A stretch of 64,000 bases of DNA. It comes from Acinetobacter sp. ANC 3813 (GTDB lineage Bacteria; Pseudomonadota; Gammaproteobacteria; Pseudomonadales; Moraxellaceae). The position numbers were made by a program, and so were the translations under genes. Under the pieces are notes generated by a model that saw only the letters and a program-made list of their open reading frames with translations, had not been told where the DNA came from and searched no databases. Positions within the stretch are counted from its first letter, which is position 1. Every line of letters starts with the position of its first letter. Where the stretch lies: NCBI RefSeq assembly GCF_002135435.1, contig NZ_NEGK01000008.1:158311-222310 (forward strand), read 5' to 3'. This document shows, piece by piece, positions 48,531 through 57,788 of this stretch.

Positions 48531-49943
48531 TTAACGGATTGCTATTAATTTCAATTGTCCATAATTGGTTAATGCACGCTGCTCAACATCAATGGCTGAA
48601 GCTAATGGTGTCATTAAAATGTATTGTGTTTTTTCAGGGATCTGGATCACGCCTTCGATACTTTCATGACGGAGATTATTTTCCTGCCCGTCTTTATTTT
48701 TGTATCCGCCAGCGCCTTCCAGTACGCAGCCTTTTGCATCAAGAAACACCACAAAAGGCCAATAAAATGTTGGGTTATTCTGTTTTGATGCGTAGGATTT
48801 AATCTGAATATTTTGAATAGACGCATCAATTTTAACAATTTCAAAATCAAACTGAGCTTTAAGCGGCGCACGCGGCCATACATTAGCATCCGCATGCGCT
48901 TTTAAATTTTTAGCATTTTTCGTTTGTTTTTCTTGAAAACATTGCTGCCCTAAACCTGAGACCGCTTCAGCTTTAGACACCCGATAATATGTCGTTGCAA
49001 GGGTTATCGGCCCTGTATCCACGGGCTGATTACGCTTAAACATGGATTCAATTACGGACTTACTGACTCCTTTTTCACGCTCCACCATCTGCATGCGGGT
49101 CGCGCCAATTTTGTTGTCTATCACACCTTCCGGCATAGCATAAAAGCGCTTTTTACCATCTAAGTTAAATTCTTTATCTTCAAGATACTCACTATTTACA
49201 TACTGCTCACCATCCATTGCTGAAAAGCCAGTGCTCATCTCTTTGGATGAAACTGACTGAACGGCAGATTCAGGTTTTCTCACTAAATCTTGCGGCAATA
49301 CTTTAAATGGCGAGTTCTTAGGCTGTTCATTTTTTTGAATGGATTGAATAACTGCATGTGAAATTTCAATAGTTTCTGGTTTAGAGTCGGCCTTGACTGG
49401 CGCTGCCTGAGACTCAGTTTTAGCTATATTTTTTTCAATTTGCAACGTAGGCAAAGGTTGCTGAAGATCTTGCTCTGCAACGGTTTTTAATGTGGCTTCG
49501 TTTGATACTTTACTTTGCTGTTTACTCACCTCAGCCGCTTTAGATGGATTATTCGGTTTCGCCTCGACAGAAACATTCGCCTTTTCTGCTTTTAATTTTT
49601 GCGCTACCTGCTGTAAATTTTGCTCTTGAGCTGCTGAGATATGAGGCGTAGGCTCAAAATGTGGAGTAGAAACCACGACTTCATCCGGCACTTCTGTATC
49701 TAGAGAAACTGCGTTCGACTGAGTGATCAACGCTTTTTCTACGTTCTTTAAATTTTGCGAACCGTGCTCCACAGCCTCAGTTTTTTGTACAACCACCTTT
49801 TTTTTCACAGGAGCATCTGGCAATTGCACCACCATCGGCCGCCCATCAGGACCGATAATGGTATGAAATGCGCCAGAGTAAGCGATTGATGCCTGCATTA
49901 AGCTCAATGCAAGCACCGACTTTATGAACAAATTCCTTTTCAT
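48531..49943 (-). CDS. filE: FilE, exported protein with long linker
   Basis: A 470-residue periplasmic or surface protein. Residues 1-23 form a signal peptide (cut near AYS). Residues 45-230 are a Lys/Gln/Glu/Val/Ala-rich, probably extended linker with little order, and residues 270-470 form a compact domain with two Cys (QQCFQ and KGCVLEG) and an Arg/Lys-rich middle. The family is known only as FilE; biochemical function is unknown. It follows filD closely and is in the same transcript. Confidence 0.84.
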   Translation of the reverse strand: MKRNLFIKSVLALSLMQASIAYSGAFHTIIGPDGRPMVVQLPDAPVKKKVVVQKTEAVEHGSQNLKNVEKALITQSNAVSLDTEVPDEVVVSTPHFEPTPHISAAQEQNLQQVAQKLKAEKANVSVEAKPNNPSKAAEVSKQQSKVSNEATLKTVAEQDLQQPLPTLQIEKNIAKTESQAAPVKADSKPETIEISHAVIQSIQKNEQPKNSPFKVLPQDLVRKPESAVQSVSSKEMSTGFSAMDGEQYVNSEYLEDKEFNLDGKKRFYAMPEGVIDNKIGATRMQMVEREKGVSKSVIESMFKRNQPVDTGPITLATTYYRVSKAEAVSGLGQQCFQEKQTKNAKNLKAHADANVWPRAPLKAQFDFEIVKIDASIQNIQIKSYASKQNNPTFYWPFVVFLDAKGCVLEGAGGYKNKDGQENNLRHESIEGVIQIPEKTQYILMTPLASAIDVEQRALTNYGQLKLIAIR

Positions 49944-49956
49944 TCTTCAGCCTTTC

Positions 49957-51621
49957 CTACCATCGTGTTCTATAGTTCAATCCTAGAATTGTCACTTTTG
50001 TATCCGTCTTTACGTTTAAACCGGCATAAGGGTTCAGCAATATATTATTGACCCCAGTCTGGTTCGCCAAGCTACTGGAGTTTGCAGGGATACTATCTTT
50101 ACTGCGTAAAAAGCCAATAGACAAATCTAGATCCGTATCCGCATCAAAGCGATATCCCACTCCCAAACCAAATAATTGCGCGCCATTAATCGGAATCATG
50201 GTATTTCGCTTACCATCAGGAATTGCGCTGGTACGCGGCTCATAACCTGCACGCAGTTTCAAACGGTCTGTCGCGGTGTATTCAATCCCAATTCCATAAT
50301 TCCATGGCGAAGTGAAACCTAAAGGCAAAGCCAAAGAGGTATCACTAATATCAGAAGACAGCAGTTTGGCAATTTTTAAAGCTGAAATCTGGCGGTCAAA
50401 CTCAAACTTGAACTTGTCCCATGCCCGATAATCGGTCCAGCCAACATCAAAATTGACTTGCAGGTCTGGCATCACATTGTATTTAATGCCGGCTTGAAAA
50501 TGCTGCGGATACTCAAAATCCATCGAAACCAAACCAGACTCACTGGCAGGTACAGAGCTTGGGAAACCTAAAATTGCAGCTAAAATTTGCCCTGTTGGTG
50601 AGGACATCATGCCCTTAATTAATTCCTGTGGCGCTTTAGCATTATCAATATGATATTTACCCTTCAAGCGCATTTTAGATGCACTTTGATAAACCATACC
50701 AAAACTGAAATCTTCACGAGGTTCCCACAGCACACCAAGGTTATAGCTTGGGCTGAGCGATTGCTCCATTGCTAATTCAAGCTGGCCAAAACGGCCAAAA
50801 GGATTCATCCCTTCCTGCGCATTACACATCCCGAGTAGCAGGATATCGGTAATAATGTCTGAGTTATCTTTAAACGGTGTACATACCACTTCATCGATCA
50901 TGCGCAGCATGCCGATTAATTCATTTGGAAAGCGTAAGTCCGTTTTCATACCAATAGCTTGGTATGACATGCCGATACCGCCACCAATGGAAAGCTCATC
51001 ATTTACCTGAAAAGCCATGGTTGGCGATAAATAGGTAATACGCTCAAGCGCAACCTGCTGCCCCATGTAGTTGCCAGCATTGCCATTTTCAGCACCAAAG
51101 CCTGCAATGAGCGGCGCATAGATGGCTGTAGCAAAAGTCATTTTTGAGCCAGGCGGATTATAGGCAATCGCTGCTGTCGGCGCAGCCAAAGGCGTGCCTT
51201 CACCCAAATCGACCATCTTTTTCAAAACTGGCACATAAAGGCTGGCGTACTCTACATCACCGCTGACTGAACCTTTAAAATCTGTACATAAATCAGAAGA
51301 GACTTCTGGACCATCATTACATACCAATGGATCATCAGAATAACCAAATACGTTATAGCCTGCCGGCACTGAAAATTGGCGCTTAACATCAAAGTTCGCC
51401 AAAATCCCTTGTACATCGGTCTGTAAGCCTTCAATTTTTGTTAACGCTGCAGGGTTAAAATGAACAGCGCTGATACCTGGAGGATCTGCTGTTACAGCAT
51501 TACCCATGGATAAAGAACGCACATCTACAGATAAATTGGTTCCCAGCTGTGCAAATGCAGCGCTGGAACAGCCCGTTAATAAAATCGCTGTAACGAGTGG
51601 GCTGAGCCGAATATTATTCAT
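49957..51621 (-). CDS. filD: FilD, FadL/OmpP1-like outer-membrane barrel
   Basis: A 554-residue outer-membrane protein of the FadL/TodX type, a class that moves hydrophobic compounds. It has a signal peptide (cut near AFAQ), then VRSLSMGNAVTADPPGISAVHFNPAAL, which is the FadL-like N-terminal hatch, followed by many alternating strands and a C-terminal aromatic residue in NYRTRW. Two Cys pairs (VCNDG/LCTDF and VCTPF/MCNA) could brace extracellular loops. It is coupled to filC and filE. Confidence 0.87.
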   Translation of the reverse strand: MNNIRLSPLVTAILLTGCSSAAFAQLGTNLSVDVRSLSMGNAVTADPPGISAVHFNPAALTKIEGLQTDVQGILANFDVKRQFSVPAGYNVFGYSDDPLVCNDGPEVSSDLCTDFKGSVSGDVEYASLYVPVLKKMVDLGEGTPLAAPTAAIAYNPPGSKMTFATAIYAPLIAGFGAENGNAGNYMGQQVALERITYLSPTMAFQVNDELSIGGGIGMSYQAIGMKTDLRFPNELIGMLRMIDEVVCTPFKDNSDIITDILLLGMCNAQEGMNPFGRFGQLELAMEQSLSPSYNLGVLWEPREDFSFGMVYQSASKMRLKGKYHIDNAKAPQELIKGMMSSPTGQILAAILGFPSSVPASESGLVSMDFEYPQHFQAGIKYNVMPDLQVNFDVGWTDYRAWDKFKFEFDRQISALKIAKLLSSDISDTSLALPLGFTSPWNYGIGIEYTATDRLKLRAGYEPRTSAIPDGKRNTMIPINGAQLFGLGVGYRFDADTDLDLSIGFLRSKDSIPANSSSLANQTGVNNILLNPYAGLNVKTDTKVTILGLNYRTRW

Positions 51622-51633
51622 GCAACAGCCCTC

Positions 51634-52788
51634 TTAGCGAAGTTTTTTACCAAAACCTAAGATATCCAGCGGGAAAGATAATCCCAAGGACACATCTGGC
51701 GCATCTTCTGTTAAACCGAGACCGACAGTTCCATTCACAATCGTATCTGGAGATACACGCACACCTAATGAAATTGCCAAGGTCGAACTGGTTTGATCTG
51801 CTGGAGAGTATGATTCACCCGTGTTATAGCTAAATTCAGCACCTGTATTAAAACTTTGCTGATAGGACATCGTCATTGACACATCATAGTTAAATGAATA
51901 TGCAAAGCCAAAAGCGAAACCGCCACTGATGCCTGGATCAAATTCATTAATTGTTCGAGAGCCGCGGCGCTGATTCAGTCCTGTTTCTTTCAAACCATAG
52001 TTTGCAGATACTGATGCAAAAAGCACAACAGGATCGATATATTTACGTGTGCTGGCGCCTACGCCAACAGAGTAATAACCTTTACCTGTGGCCAAATCTG
52101 ACGTTGCATTTACTTCGTATGGACTATCGCCTGTTTTTGTTGATAGGTTGCCAAATAAGATCAACGGCAGACGGCCTGCTTTGAGCGGGAATGGTTCCCA
52201 GCGCGCGCCTAAGGAAATGTCGCCTAATCCAGCTGTTGACGTATCTTTTAATAAGTCCGATTTTGCAACTAAGGGCAAAGATGCCGTGAATGTTAAATTG
52301 TCCAATACACCATATTGAAAAGTAAATGTATTGGTAATTGAATGTGTTGCATTTTCTTGAACGCGTAACTGATAGAGAGAGCCATTTGCCATCTCCATAT
52401 CCAGCTGAGTATCGCGATAATAGGTATAATCAATATCGTAAAAAGAAGATATTTCACTTTTCTTAATTAATGAATACTGACGTTCATTTGATGTAAAAAC
52501 TTCTTGCAGATTAGTTTCTTGACTCGCATCCCCAGCCTGCTGCTGTAGTGCACTAGAAGCTTCCGCTGGAGTGTTGTTGACTGGAGCTGCCTGTTCAGCA
52601 GGAGCATCTGCATTCACTTCCTCTACTGCATCATATCCCCCAAGAGATGTATCTGCAGCTGCAGTTTCTTCTTGCTGTTCAGCTTGTTCGTATTCGCCGA
52701 CTGCTGATTCTTCTGCTGCATATGCAGCGCCCATCGCCAGCTGAATACTCATTGCCAATAAGGTTCTGTTCATCCATTTACTATTCAT
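51634..52788 (-). CDS. filC: FilC, outer-membrane barrel with extended N-terminal region
   Basis: A 384-residue outer-membrane protein. After the signal peptide (cut near AYA) comes an acidic Gln/Ala/Glu-rich region (about 25-95, SALQQQAGDASQETNLQEV), then a barrel beginning near YDIDYTYYRDT. AGLGDISLGARWEPF is typical of the phenol-degradation MetA-like/FapF-type barrels. The start at ATG 52788 is preferred to a GTG 12 bases upstream. The layout parallels FapF, the secretion pore of the functional-amyloid system, although strand count and trimer formation cannot be seen from sequence alone. Confidence 0.86.
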   Translation of the reverse strand: MNSKWMNRTLLAMSIQLAMGAAYAAEESAVGEYEQAEQQEETAAADTSLGGYDAVEEVNADAPAEQAAPVNNTPAEASSALQQQAGDASQETNLQEVFTSNERQYSLIKKSEISSFYDIDYTYYRDTQLDMEMANGSLYQLRVQENATHSITNTFTFQYGVLDNLTFTASLPLVAKSDLLKDTSTAGLGDISLGARWEPFPLKAGRLPLILFGNLSTKTGDSPYEVNATSDLATGKGYYSVGVGASTRKYIDPVVLFASVSANYGLKETGLNQRRGSRTINEFDPGISGGFAFGFAYSFNYDVSMTMSYQQSFNTGAEFSYNTGESYSPADQTSSTLAISLGVRVSPDTIVNGTVGLGLTEDAPDVSLGLSFPLDILGFGKKLR

Positions 52789-52849
52789 GTTCCATCCCAC
52801 CGCATTTATTTTTTTAATTACGTTTTACGTTCAATTTACTTTTTAAAAG

Positions 52850-53683
52850 TTATTTACTCTTATAGTAGAGTCGTAAATAGTTATATTCTTGCTTTCCATA
52901 ATTGTCCGAATCTTTATTCGTATTCGTATCCAAACGGATTGTCGATGCTTTATCTGCAATCTTATTCATATAAAACTGAGGATATTGAATATCTACAAAT
53001 GCATAACGGTTTACAGTGGCATCATCGACATGCCGCATATCGCTTTCTTGCATCGCCAATAAATTTTTCCGCTGCTCAGGCGCAACATTAATCAGATACA
53101 GCGTATTATTTTCCCAAATTTCTTTAAAACGCGTTTCATCGAAACTGATATTGCCTAATGCAGGGTCAGCGACATAAACTCGGCCATTTTTATAGCCTTT
53201 ATATACAACAAAATGCTTAAATCCTGCATAGGAAATAGGGACAATTGCTGGCTGGCCTTGAGAGACCAGATCTGAAAATTCACCGCGGTAACCGCCGCTT
53301 TCCAAACCCAATGCCCCAACAAAACGTTTCATATCAAGTAAAGAAAAGCTACGGCGTTCAACAATTTTTTCCGTTTCACCATACTTCAGCAACCCATTCA
53401 TGATCTGCTGTTCGGTCAATTGAGTACCAACATAGCCATTTAACAGCGTTGTTAAGGCTGCAGAGCCGCAGCTGTAATCATAGGCTTGACGGACAATACC
53501 GCGGAATTGATCTTCAATGGCTGGCTTTATTTTGACAGTTTCACGATGCAGGCGTGTGAAGGAATCATTACGGGAATCAAGCGTTTCAGTGTAATACACT
53601 GTACCTGCTGGCTTTTCCTTGATGTCGAAAGACTCTTTGGCAAAGTAATACATCAATGCCGAGCCTAGTGCTATCTCTAACAT
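52850..53683 (-). CDS. filB: FilB, C39 family cysteine peptidase
   Basis: A 277-residue protein with a C39 peptidase domain: C72 in YDYSCGSAALTTLLNG, H157 in AGFKHFVVYKG and D173 in VYVADPALG give the full triad. There is no ABC transporter fused or adjacent. Its short hydrophobic N-terminus may be a membrane anchor or signal. C39 enzymes usually cut leader peptides of exported substrates, and filA, a secreted protein, is directly upstream. It follows the filA terminator by about 160 bases. Confidence 0.88.
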   Translation of the reverse strand: MLEIALGSALMYYFAKESFDIKEKPAGTVYYTETLDSRNDSFTRLHRETVKIKPAIEDQFRGIVRQAYDYSCGSAALTTLLNGYVGTQLTEQQIMNGLLKYGETEKIVERRSFSLLDMKRFVGALGLESGGYRGEFSDLVSQGQPAIVPISYAGFKHFVVYKGYKNGRVYVADPALGNISFDETRFKEIWENNTLYLINVAPEQRKNLLAMQESDMRHVDDATVNRYAFVDIQYPQFYMNKIADKASTIRLDTNTNKDSDNYGKQEYNYLRLYYKSK

Positions 53684-53840
53684 ATCTTCTAACTTTTAGT
53701 TATCGGCAATGATGTGCCTTTATTATCTTTATTTTTTAGAGCTTATGCTCTACTTCCATGTAATATGCAAGATACCTTTTTTTTCAAAAATAAAACAGTA
53801 TTTTTTGATTTTTTTTGACTTGTTTCATCTTTTTTATATA

Positions 53841-53871
53841 AAAAAAGCGCGTGATCATCACGCGCTTTTCT
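53841..53871 (-). terminator. Strong intrinsic terminator between filA and filB
   Basis: On the minus strand a 12-bp stem (AAAAGCGCGTGA/TCACGCGCTTTT) with loop TGA is followed by six T. It begins about 10 bases after the filA stop codon, so most filA transcripts should end here and filB-F should be made at a lower level. Confidence 0.92.
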
Positions 53872-53881
53872 ATTTTTGAAA

Positions 53882-54910
53882 TTAACGGCCAGAGATTGTC
53901 AACACAGAACCCGCTGTATATTGACCAGCTGCTGGGCTGTAATATGTACGCAAGCCTTGAATTTCCACATCACCGATTGAACCCGCAGTCTTAGAGCCCA
54001 AATGAATACCTTTTACGTAGTTATCAATACCGCCTGTATCTTCATTGATAATACGGATATAACCTTTATCAGCTGCAGTTGTACCAGTTGCACCAATAAC
54101 ATTTACACTCGCTTTAATGTCTAGATCAGTTTTACCAGTATTGGCAACTTTAATGCTGTCAAGATGAATTACGCCAGCAGCACGATTGGCAGCTGAAGAA
54201 CCATCACCCGTACCAAGTTTTGTCGAGTTATCCAAAATACCTAGATTTGCAATTTCCAAACCGCCAATCATTGTGGTATTTAATTTGATCATTGCACCTT
54301 GCGGAGCAGCACCCAACTGCACATTTGCACTCATTGTGCCTGTTTTAATCGATAAACCGCTTAAAATTGCATTGTAGTTAGTATCATCACCACCGCGACG
54401 GATTGTGCCAGCATTTGTGCCGCTGCCTGCTGTACCTGATGCAGTTACACCAATTTCACCCAAGTGAATTTCCAAGCCAGAAACTTGCGCTGCAATATTC
54501 AGGAATGCGCCGCCTTTCGCTGAAGTACCCGCATCAGAATCGATTTGCAAATCAGCCAAGTTTCTTGATGCAAGGAGGTAAGCGCCAGCGTTTGAGTAGT
54601 TCGCACCCACATACACACCAAAGTCAGCATTAGAATACGCTTGACCATTGGTTAGTGTAATTGCACTTTTATTTGCATCGCTAGCGCCTTTAATCACAAT
54701 TGCGCCAGCATTGGCTTGTGTACCATTCAAACCGTCATTATCGTGAACAAATAATTTATCAATAGTTACTTTTGAAATACCGATACCAATATTGATACCG
54801 TCTTGACCTGTTGAAGCACTTAGCGCAGCATCGTCCATTGCTTGCATTGCCATTGCATTTGCGCTGATTGCTATAGAAGAAACTAAAGCAAGTTGAGTGA
54901 ATTTTTTCAT
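53882..54910 (-). CDS. filA: FilA, secreted repeat-like protein
   Basis: A 342-residue exported protein annotated in Acinetobacter as FilA. It has a signal peptide (cut near ANAMA), then a short segment QAMDDAALSASTGQDGI, after which the body is Gly/Ala/Asn/Thr-rich with alternating small strands (GVYVGANYSNAGAYLL, IHLDSIKVANTGKTDLDI), no Cys, and ends VLTISGR. Such composition suits a fibre or surface-layer protein. The ATG follows GGGAGAG. First gene of the fil cluster, with its own terminator. Confidence 0.87.
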   Translation of the reverse strand: MKKFTQLALVSSIAISANAMAMQAMDDAALSASTGQDGINIGIGISKVTIDKLFVHDNDGLNGTQANAGAIVIKGASDANKSAITLTNGQAYSNADFGVYVGANYSNAGAYLLASRNLADLQIDSDAGTSAKGGAFLNIAAQVSGLEIHLGEIGVTASGTAGSGTNAGTIRRGGDDTNYNAILSGLSIKTGTMSANVQLGAAPQGAMIKLNTTMIGGLEIANLGILDNSTKLGTGDGSSAANRAAGVIHLDSIKVANTGKTDLDIKASVNVIGATGTTAADKGYIRIINEDTGGIDNYVKGIHLGSKTAGSIGDVEIQGLRTYYSPAAGQYTAGSVLTISGR

Positions 54911-55026
54911 CTTTTACTCTCCCAAGAGTATTATTTTTTTGATTGTCAACCACTCGATATACACAGCTGATTATTCGTTTTGTGACAGCCGTTACATCTT
55001 TCCTTGAGTAGTGCTCGCTTGACTAA

Positions 55027-55053
55027 ATTATATCTGTGTCATTTTTTGTTCAA
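55027..55053 (-). promoter_or_regulatory. Candidate filA promoter
   Basis: On the minus strand a perfect TATAAT (55027-55032) with TTGAAC 15 bases upstream (55048-55053). The leader to filA is about 110 bases. Confidence 0.45.
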
Positions 55054-55165
55054 CTGCTGTTGGTCGCAATGTATTGATTGCCGATAAACGGTATTTAAAT
55101 CAATATTTATAATCTAATGGTATACACTAAGCCCATCAGCCACCTGCTCCTTGCTTTTGTGAATC

Positions 55166-56509
55166 ATGCATAGCTTCAATATTTCTCAAAAAAATATTTT
55201 TAATCATAATGTTAAAGCCCATTCAATATTGCAGGCTTTAGCATCGCTTACGCATGTGGCTTATTTAAAAAATAATGGATTCCCAGTCATTGCGTTGTGT
55301 GCAGACGAATATTTTATCTTACAAAACTCTCAACTTTTCCATTTTGTAAAACAAGATTTTAATTGTTATCAAAAATTCCCAGCGGATCATTTTCCAGCAA
55401 TCCATTACAACAGTTCGCAAACAAACGATGACAAAAAATTTAAGGGCGGCTACATCGGGTTCATCAGTTATGATCATGGCGCTTCCCGTCAAATCCAGCT
55501 GTCCGAGAAAAGCCAGCCCAGCCTGTTTTTAGGGCGTTTCAGTATTTATCTCGCTTGGTCCAAGGATGGCTGGACCTTGCATTGTCCAGCTGAATCTATA
55601 TCAGAAATCGAAGAATTGATTCTATCTGCCTTCAACAATCGGGATGTTTCAAATTTTAGCTTAAATACCCCTTGCACAGCCCGCTGGGACAGAGCGCAAT
55701 ACAATACTGCTTTTGAGCAAGTGCAAGAATACATCAAGGCTGGAGACTGTTATCAGATCAATTTGACGCAAGAATTTACGGCAAATGCGACGGGCTCCCT
55801 CCTCTCAGCTGCTGAGCAGTTTTGGAAGCTCACGGATGCACCCTATTCAGGCTACCTGCGTGTTGATGATTTTGAGTTATTGAGCTGTTCACCAGAATTA
55901 TTCATTGACTTTGAAGCCAATCGTAAAATCGTTACAAAGCCGATTAAAGGCACGATGCCGCGATATCAAGATGCTCTTTTGGATGAGCAATCCAAATTGA
56001 CTTTGCAGCAGTCTGAAAAAGATCAAGCTGAGAATGTCATGATTGTGGATTTACTGCGTAATGATCTCAGTATTTTTGCAGAAACCGGGACGGTTAAAAC
56101 ACCTCAATTGTTCAATATTGAATCCTTTAAGCAAGTGCATCATATGGTCAGTGAAGTCACCGCCACCCTCAAAGAAGAGGTTAATCCATTTGACGTCTTG
56201 ATGTCCGCGTTGCCTGGAGGATCCATTACAGGCGCGCCAAAAATTCGTGCAATGCAAATTATTGATGAACTTGAAGGTGCTCCGCGCGGCGCGTATTGCG
56301 GGTCATTAGGCTACTTTAATGATGACGGAACAGGTTCTTGGAATATTTTGATCCGCTCTATTCAAAAATATCAGAATGAAGTTTCTTTATGGGCTGGCGG
56401 CGGCATTACCATTGCTTCTGATTGCGATGCCGAATATCAGGAATGCTTTGATAAAGTGTCAGCCATGCTGGACCTGCTGAATACATGGCATCATCCCGAA
56501 TCTTCATAA
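55166..56509 (+). CDS. pabB: Aminodeoxychorismate synthase component I
   Basis: PabB turns chorismate and ammonia into 4-amino-4-deoxychorismate for folate synthesis. In the C-terminal half are TKPIKGTMPR and GSITGAPKIRAMQIIDELE, which carry the chorismate-binding residues, and the motif PEQYQINL-like stretch CYQINLTQEF. At 447 residues it is a stand-alone PabB without a fused glutaminase, so PabA must be elsewhere. It is divergent from filA and ends in a terminator. Confidence 0.93.
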   Translation: MHSFNISQKNIFNHNVKAHSILQALASLTHVAYLKNNGFPVIALCADEYFILQNSQLFHFVKQDFNCYQKFPADHFPAIHYNSSQTNDDKKFKGGYIGFISYDHGASRQIQLSEKSQPSLFLGRFSIYLAWSKDGWTLHCPAESISEIEELILSAFNNRDVSNFSLNTPCTARWDRAQYNTAFEQVQEYIKAGDCYQINLTQEFTANATGSLLSAAEQFWKLTDAPYSGYLRVDDFELLSCSPELFIDFEANRKIVTKPIKGTMPRYQDALLDEQSKLTLQQSEKDQAENVMIVDLLRNDLSIFAETGTVKTPQLFNIESFKQVHHMVSEVTATLKEEVNPFDVLMSALPGGSITGAPKIRAMQIIDELEGAPRGAYCGSLGYFNDDGTGSWNILIRSIQKYQNEVSLWAGGGITIASDCDAEYQECFDKVSAMLDLLNTWHHPESS

Positions 56510-56512
56510 AAT

Positions 56513-56542
56513 AAAAAAGCCTAACATAAGTTAGGCTTTTTT
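56513..56542. terminator. Bidirectional intrinsic terminator
   Basis: AAAAAGCCTAAC/GTTAGGCTTTTT with an ATAA loop. It lies between convergent pabB and hisC. Confidence 0.92.
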
Positions 56543-56557
56543 GATTAAAGCGCTGTT

Positions 56558-57646
56558 TTAAACCAAGATGGTGTTTTTTAGAGTATCTACTAAACGCTGA
56601 TTTTGCTCATCTGTACCAATGGTGATCCGCAAGAATTGGTTAATGCGCGGCTTATTGAAATAACGCACAATAATTCCCTGCTCACGCAGCGCGGCAGCTA
56701 ATTCACCCGCATCTTTTGATGGCAATGTAGCAAAAATAAAGTTCGCCTTAGATGGCAGCACGTCAAAGCCGATTTCAGCTAACTGCCCGACCAATTTTTC
56801 ACGGCTCGCAATCACTTTAGCATTTTGCGCTTCAAAATAAGCCTGATCTTCAAATGAAGCCACAGCTGCAGCGATAGCAAAACGGTCAATCGGATAAGAG
56901 TTAAAGCTGTTTTTTACAGCTTCAAGCGCGGCAATTAAATGCGGCTGAGCAATCGCAAAGCCAACACGCAGCCCTGCTAAAGAGCGAGACTTAGATGTTG
57001 TTTGACAGACCACCAAGTTGTCGTATTTTTCCACCAACTGGACAGCAGATTCAGCACCAAAATCGACATAGGCCTCATCAATCACCACCACAGAATTTGG
57101 ATTTGCTCGGAGCACTTCCTCTATCGCAGACAATCCCAAATCTATGCTGGTTGGCGCGTTGGGATTGGTAATGATAATACCGCCATTCGGCTGTTTGTAA
57201 TCATCTGCAATAATTTCAAAACGATCATTCAGCGGCAGAATTTTAGTTTTCAGCCCAAAGAATTGGCTATATACGGGATAAAAACTGTAGGTAATATCAG
57301 GATATAAAACAGGCAGCTCTTGAATGAAAAAAGCTTTAAAAATATGTGCAAGCACCTCATCGGAACCATTCCCGACAAAGATATTCTCCACTGCAATATT
57401 TTGCTGTTTAGCGATCGCCTGTTTTAATGCTGAAGCTTCAGGATCTGGATATAAGCGTAATGCATCAGCTGAATTCACCAATACCGCCTGAACAGCCTCG
57501 ACCACTTTTGGTGATGGCGGATAAGGGTTTTCATTGGTATTCAGCTTGAGTAAGTTTTGAATTTTTGGCTGCTCACCCGGTACATACGGCTCTAGCTCGC
57601 GTACTTCAGGGCTCCAAAAACGCATTTGTTCTTTCGTAATCGACAT
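56558..57646 (-). CDS. hisC: Histidinol-phosphate aminotransferase
   Basis: HisC makes histidinol phosphate from imidazole-acetol phosphate and glutamate with [33 protein letters not shown] and the PLP-Lys region [16 protein letters not shown] are typical. Length 362 residues, normal. A repeat element separates it from hisD upstream on the same strand. Confidence 0.95.
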   Translation of the reverse strand: MSITKEQMRFWSPEVRELEPYVPGEQPKIQNLLKLNTNENPYPPSPKVVEAVQAVLVNSADALRLYPDPEASALKQAIAKQQNIAVENIFVGNGSDEVLAHIFKAFFIQELPVLYPDITYSFYPVYSQFFGLKTKILPLNDRFEIIADDYKQPNGGIIITNPNAPTSIDLGLSAIEEVLRANPNSVVVIDEAYVDFGAESAVQLVEKYDNLVVCQTTSKSRSLAGLRVGFAIAQPHLIAALEAVKNSFNSYPIDRFAIAAAVASFEDQAYFEAQNAKVIASREKLVGQLAEIGFDVLPSKANFIFATLPSKDAGELAAALREQGIIVRYFNKPRINQFLRITIGTDEQNQRLVDTLKNTILV

Positions 57647-57663
57647 TTTCCTATCTCTTTTAG

Positions 57664-57780
57664 CCCTCTCCTAACCTCTCCCTGTGGGAGAGGGATTTCA
57701 CTTTTGCATGATCTTTCAGCTTATCTCAATTTCATCGTGCAATTTCCCTCTTCTTTTAGCAGAGGGACAGGGAGAGGTTT
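57664..57780. repeat. REP/MITE-like palindromic repeat between hisD and hisC
   Basis: The outer inverted arms are CCTCTCCCTGT (57675-57685) and ACAGGGAGAGG (57767-57777). Inside, CCTCTCCC/GGGAGAGG and CCCTC/GAGGG form smaller hairpins. The CCCTCTCC-rich sequence resembles a class of intergenic repeats common in gammaproteobacteria. It fills most of the 142-base hisD-hisC gap. Confidence 0.8.
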
Positions 57781-57788
57781 TAAATTAT

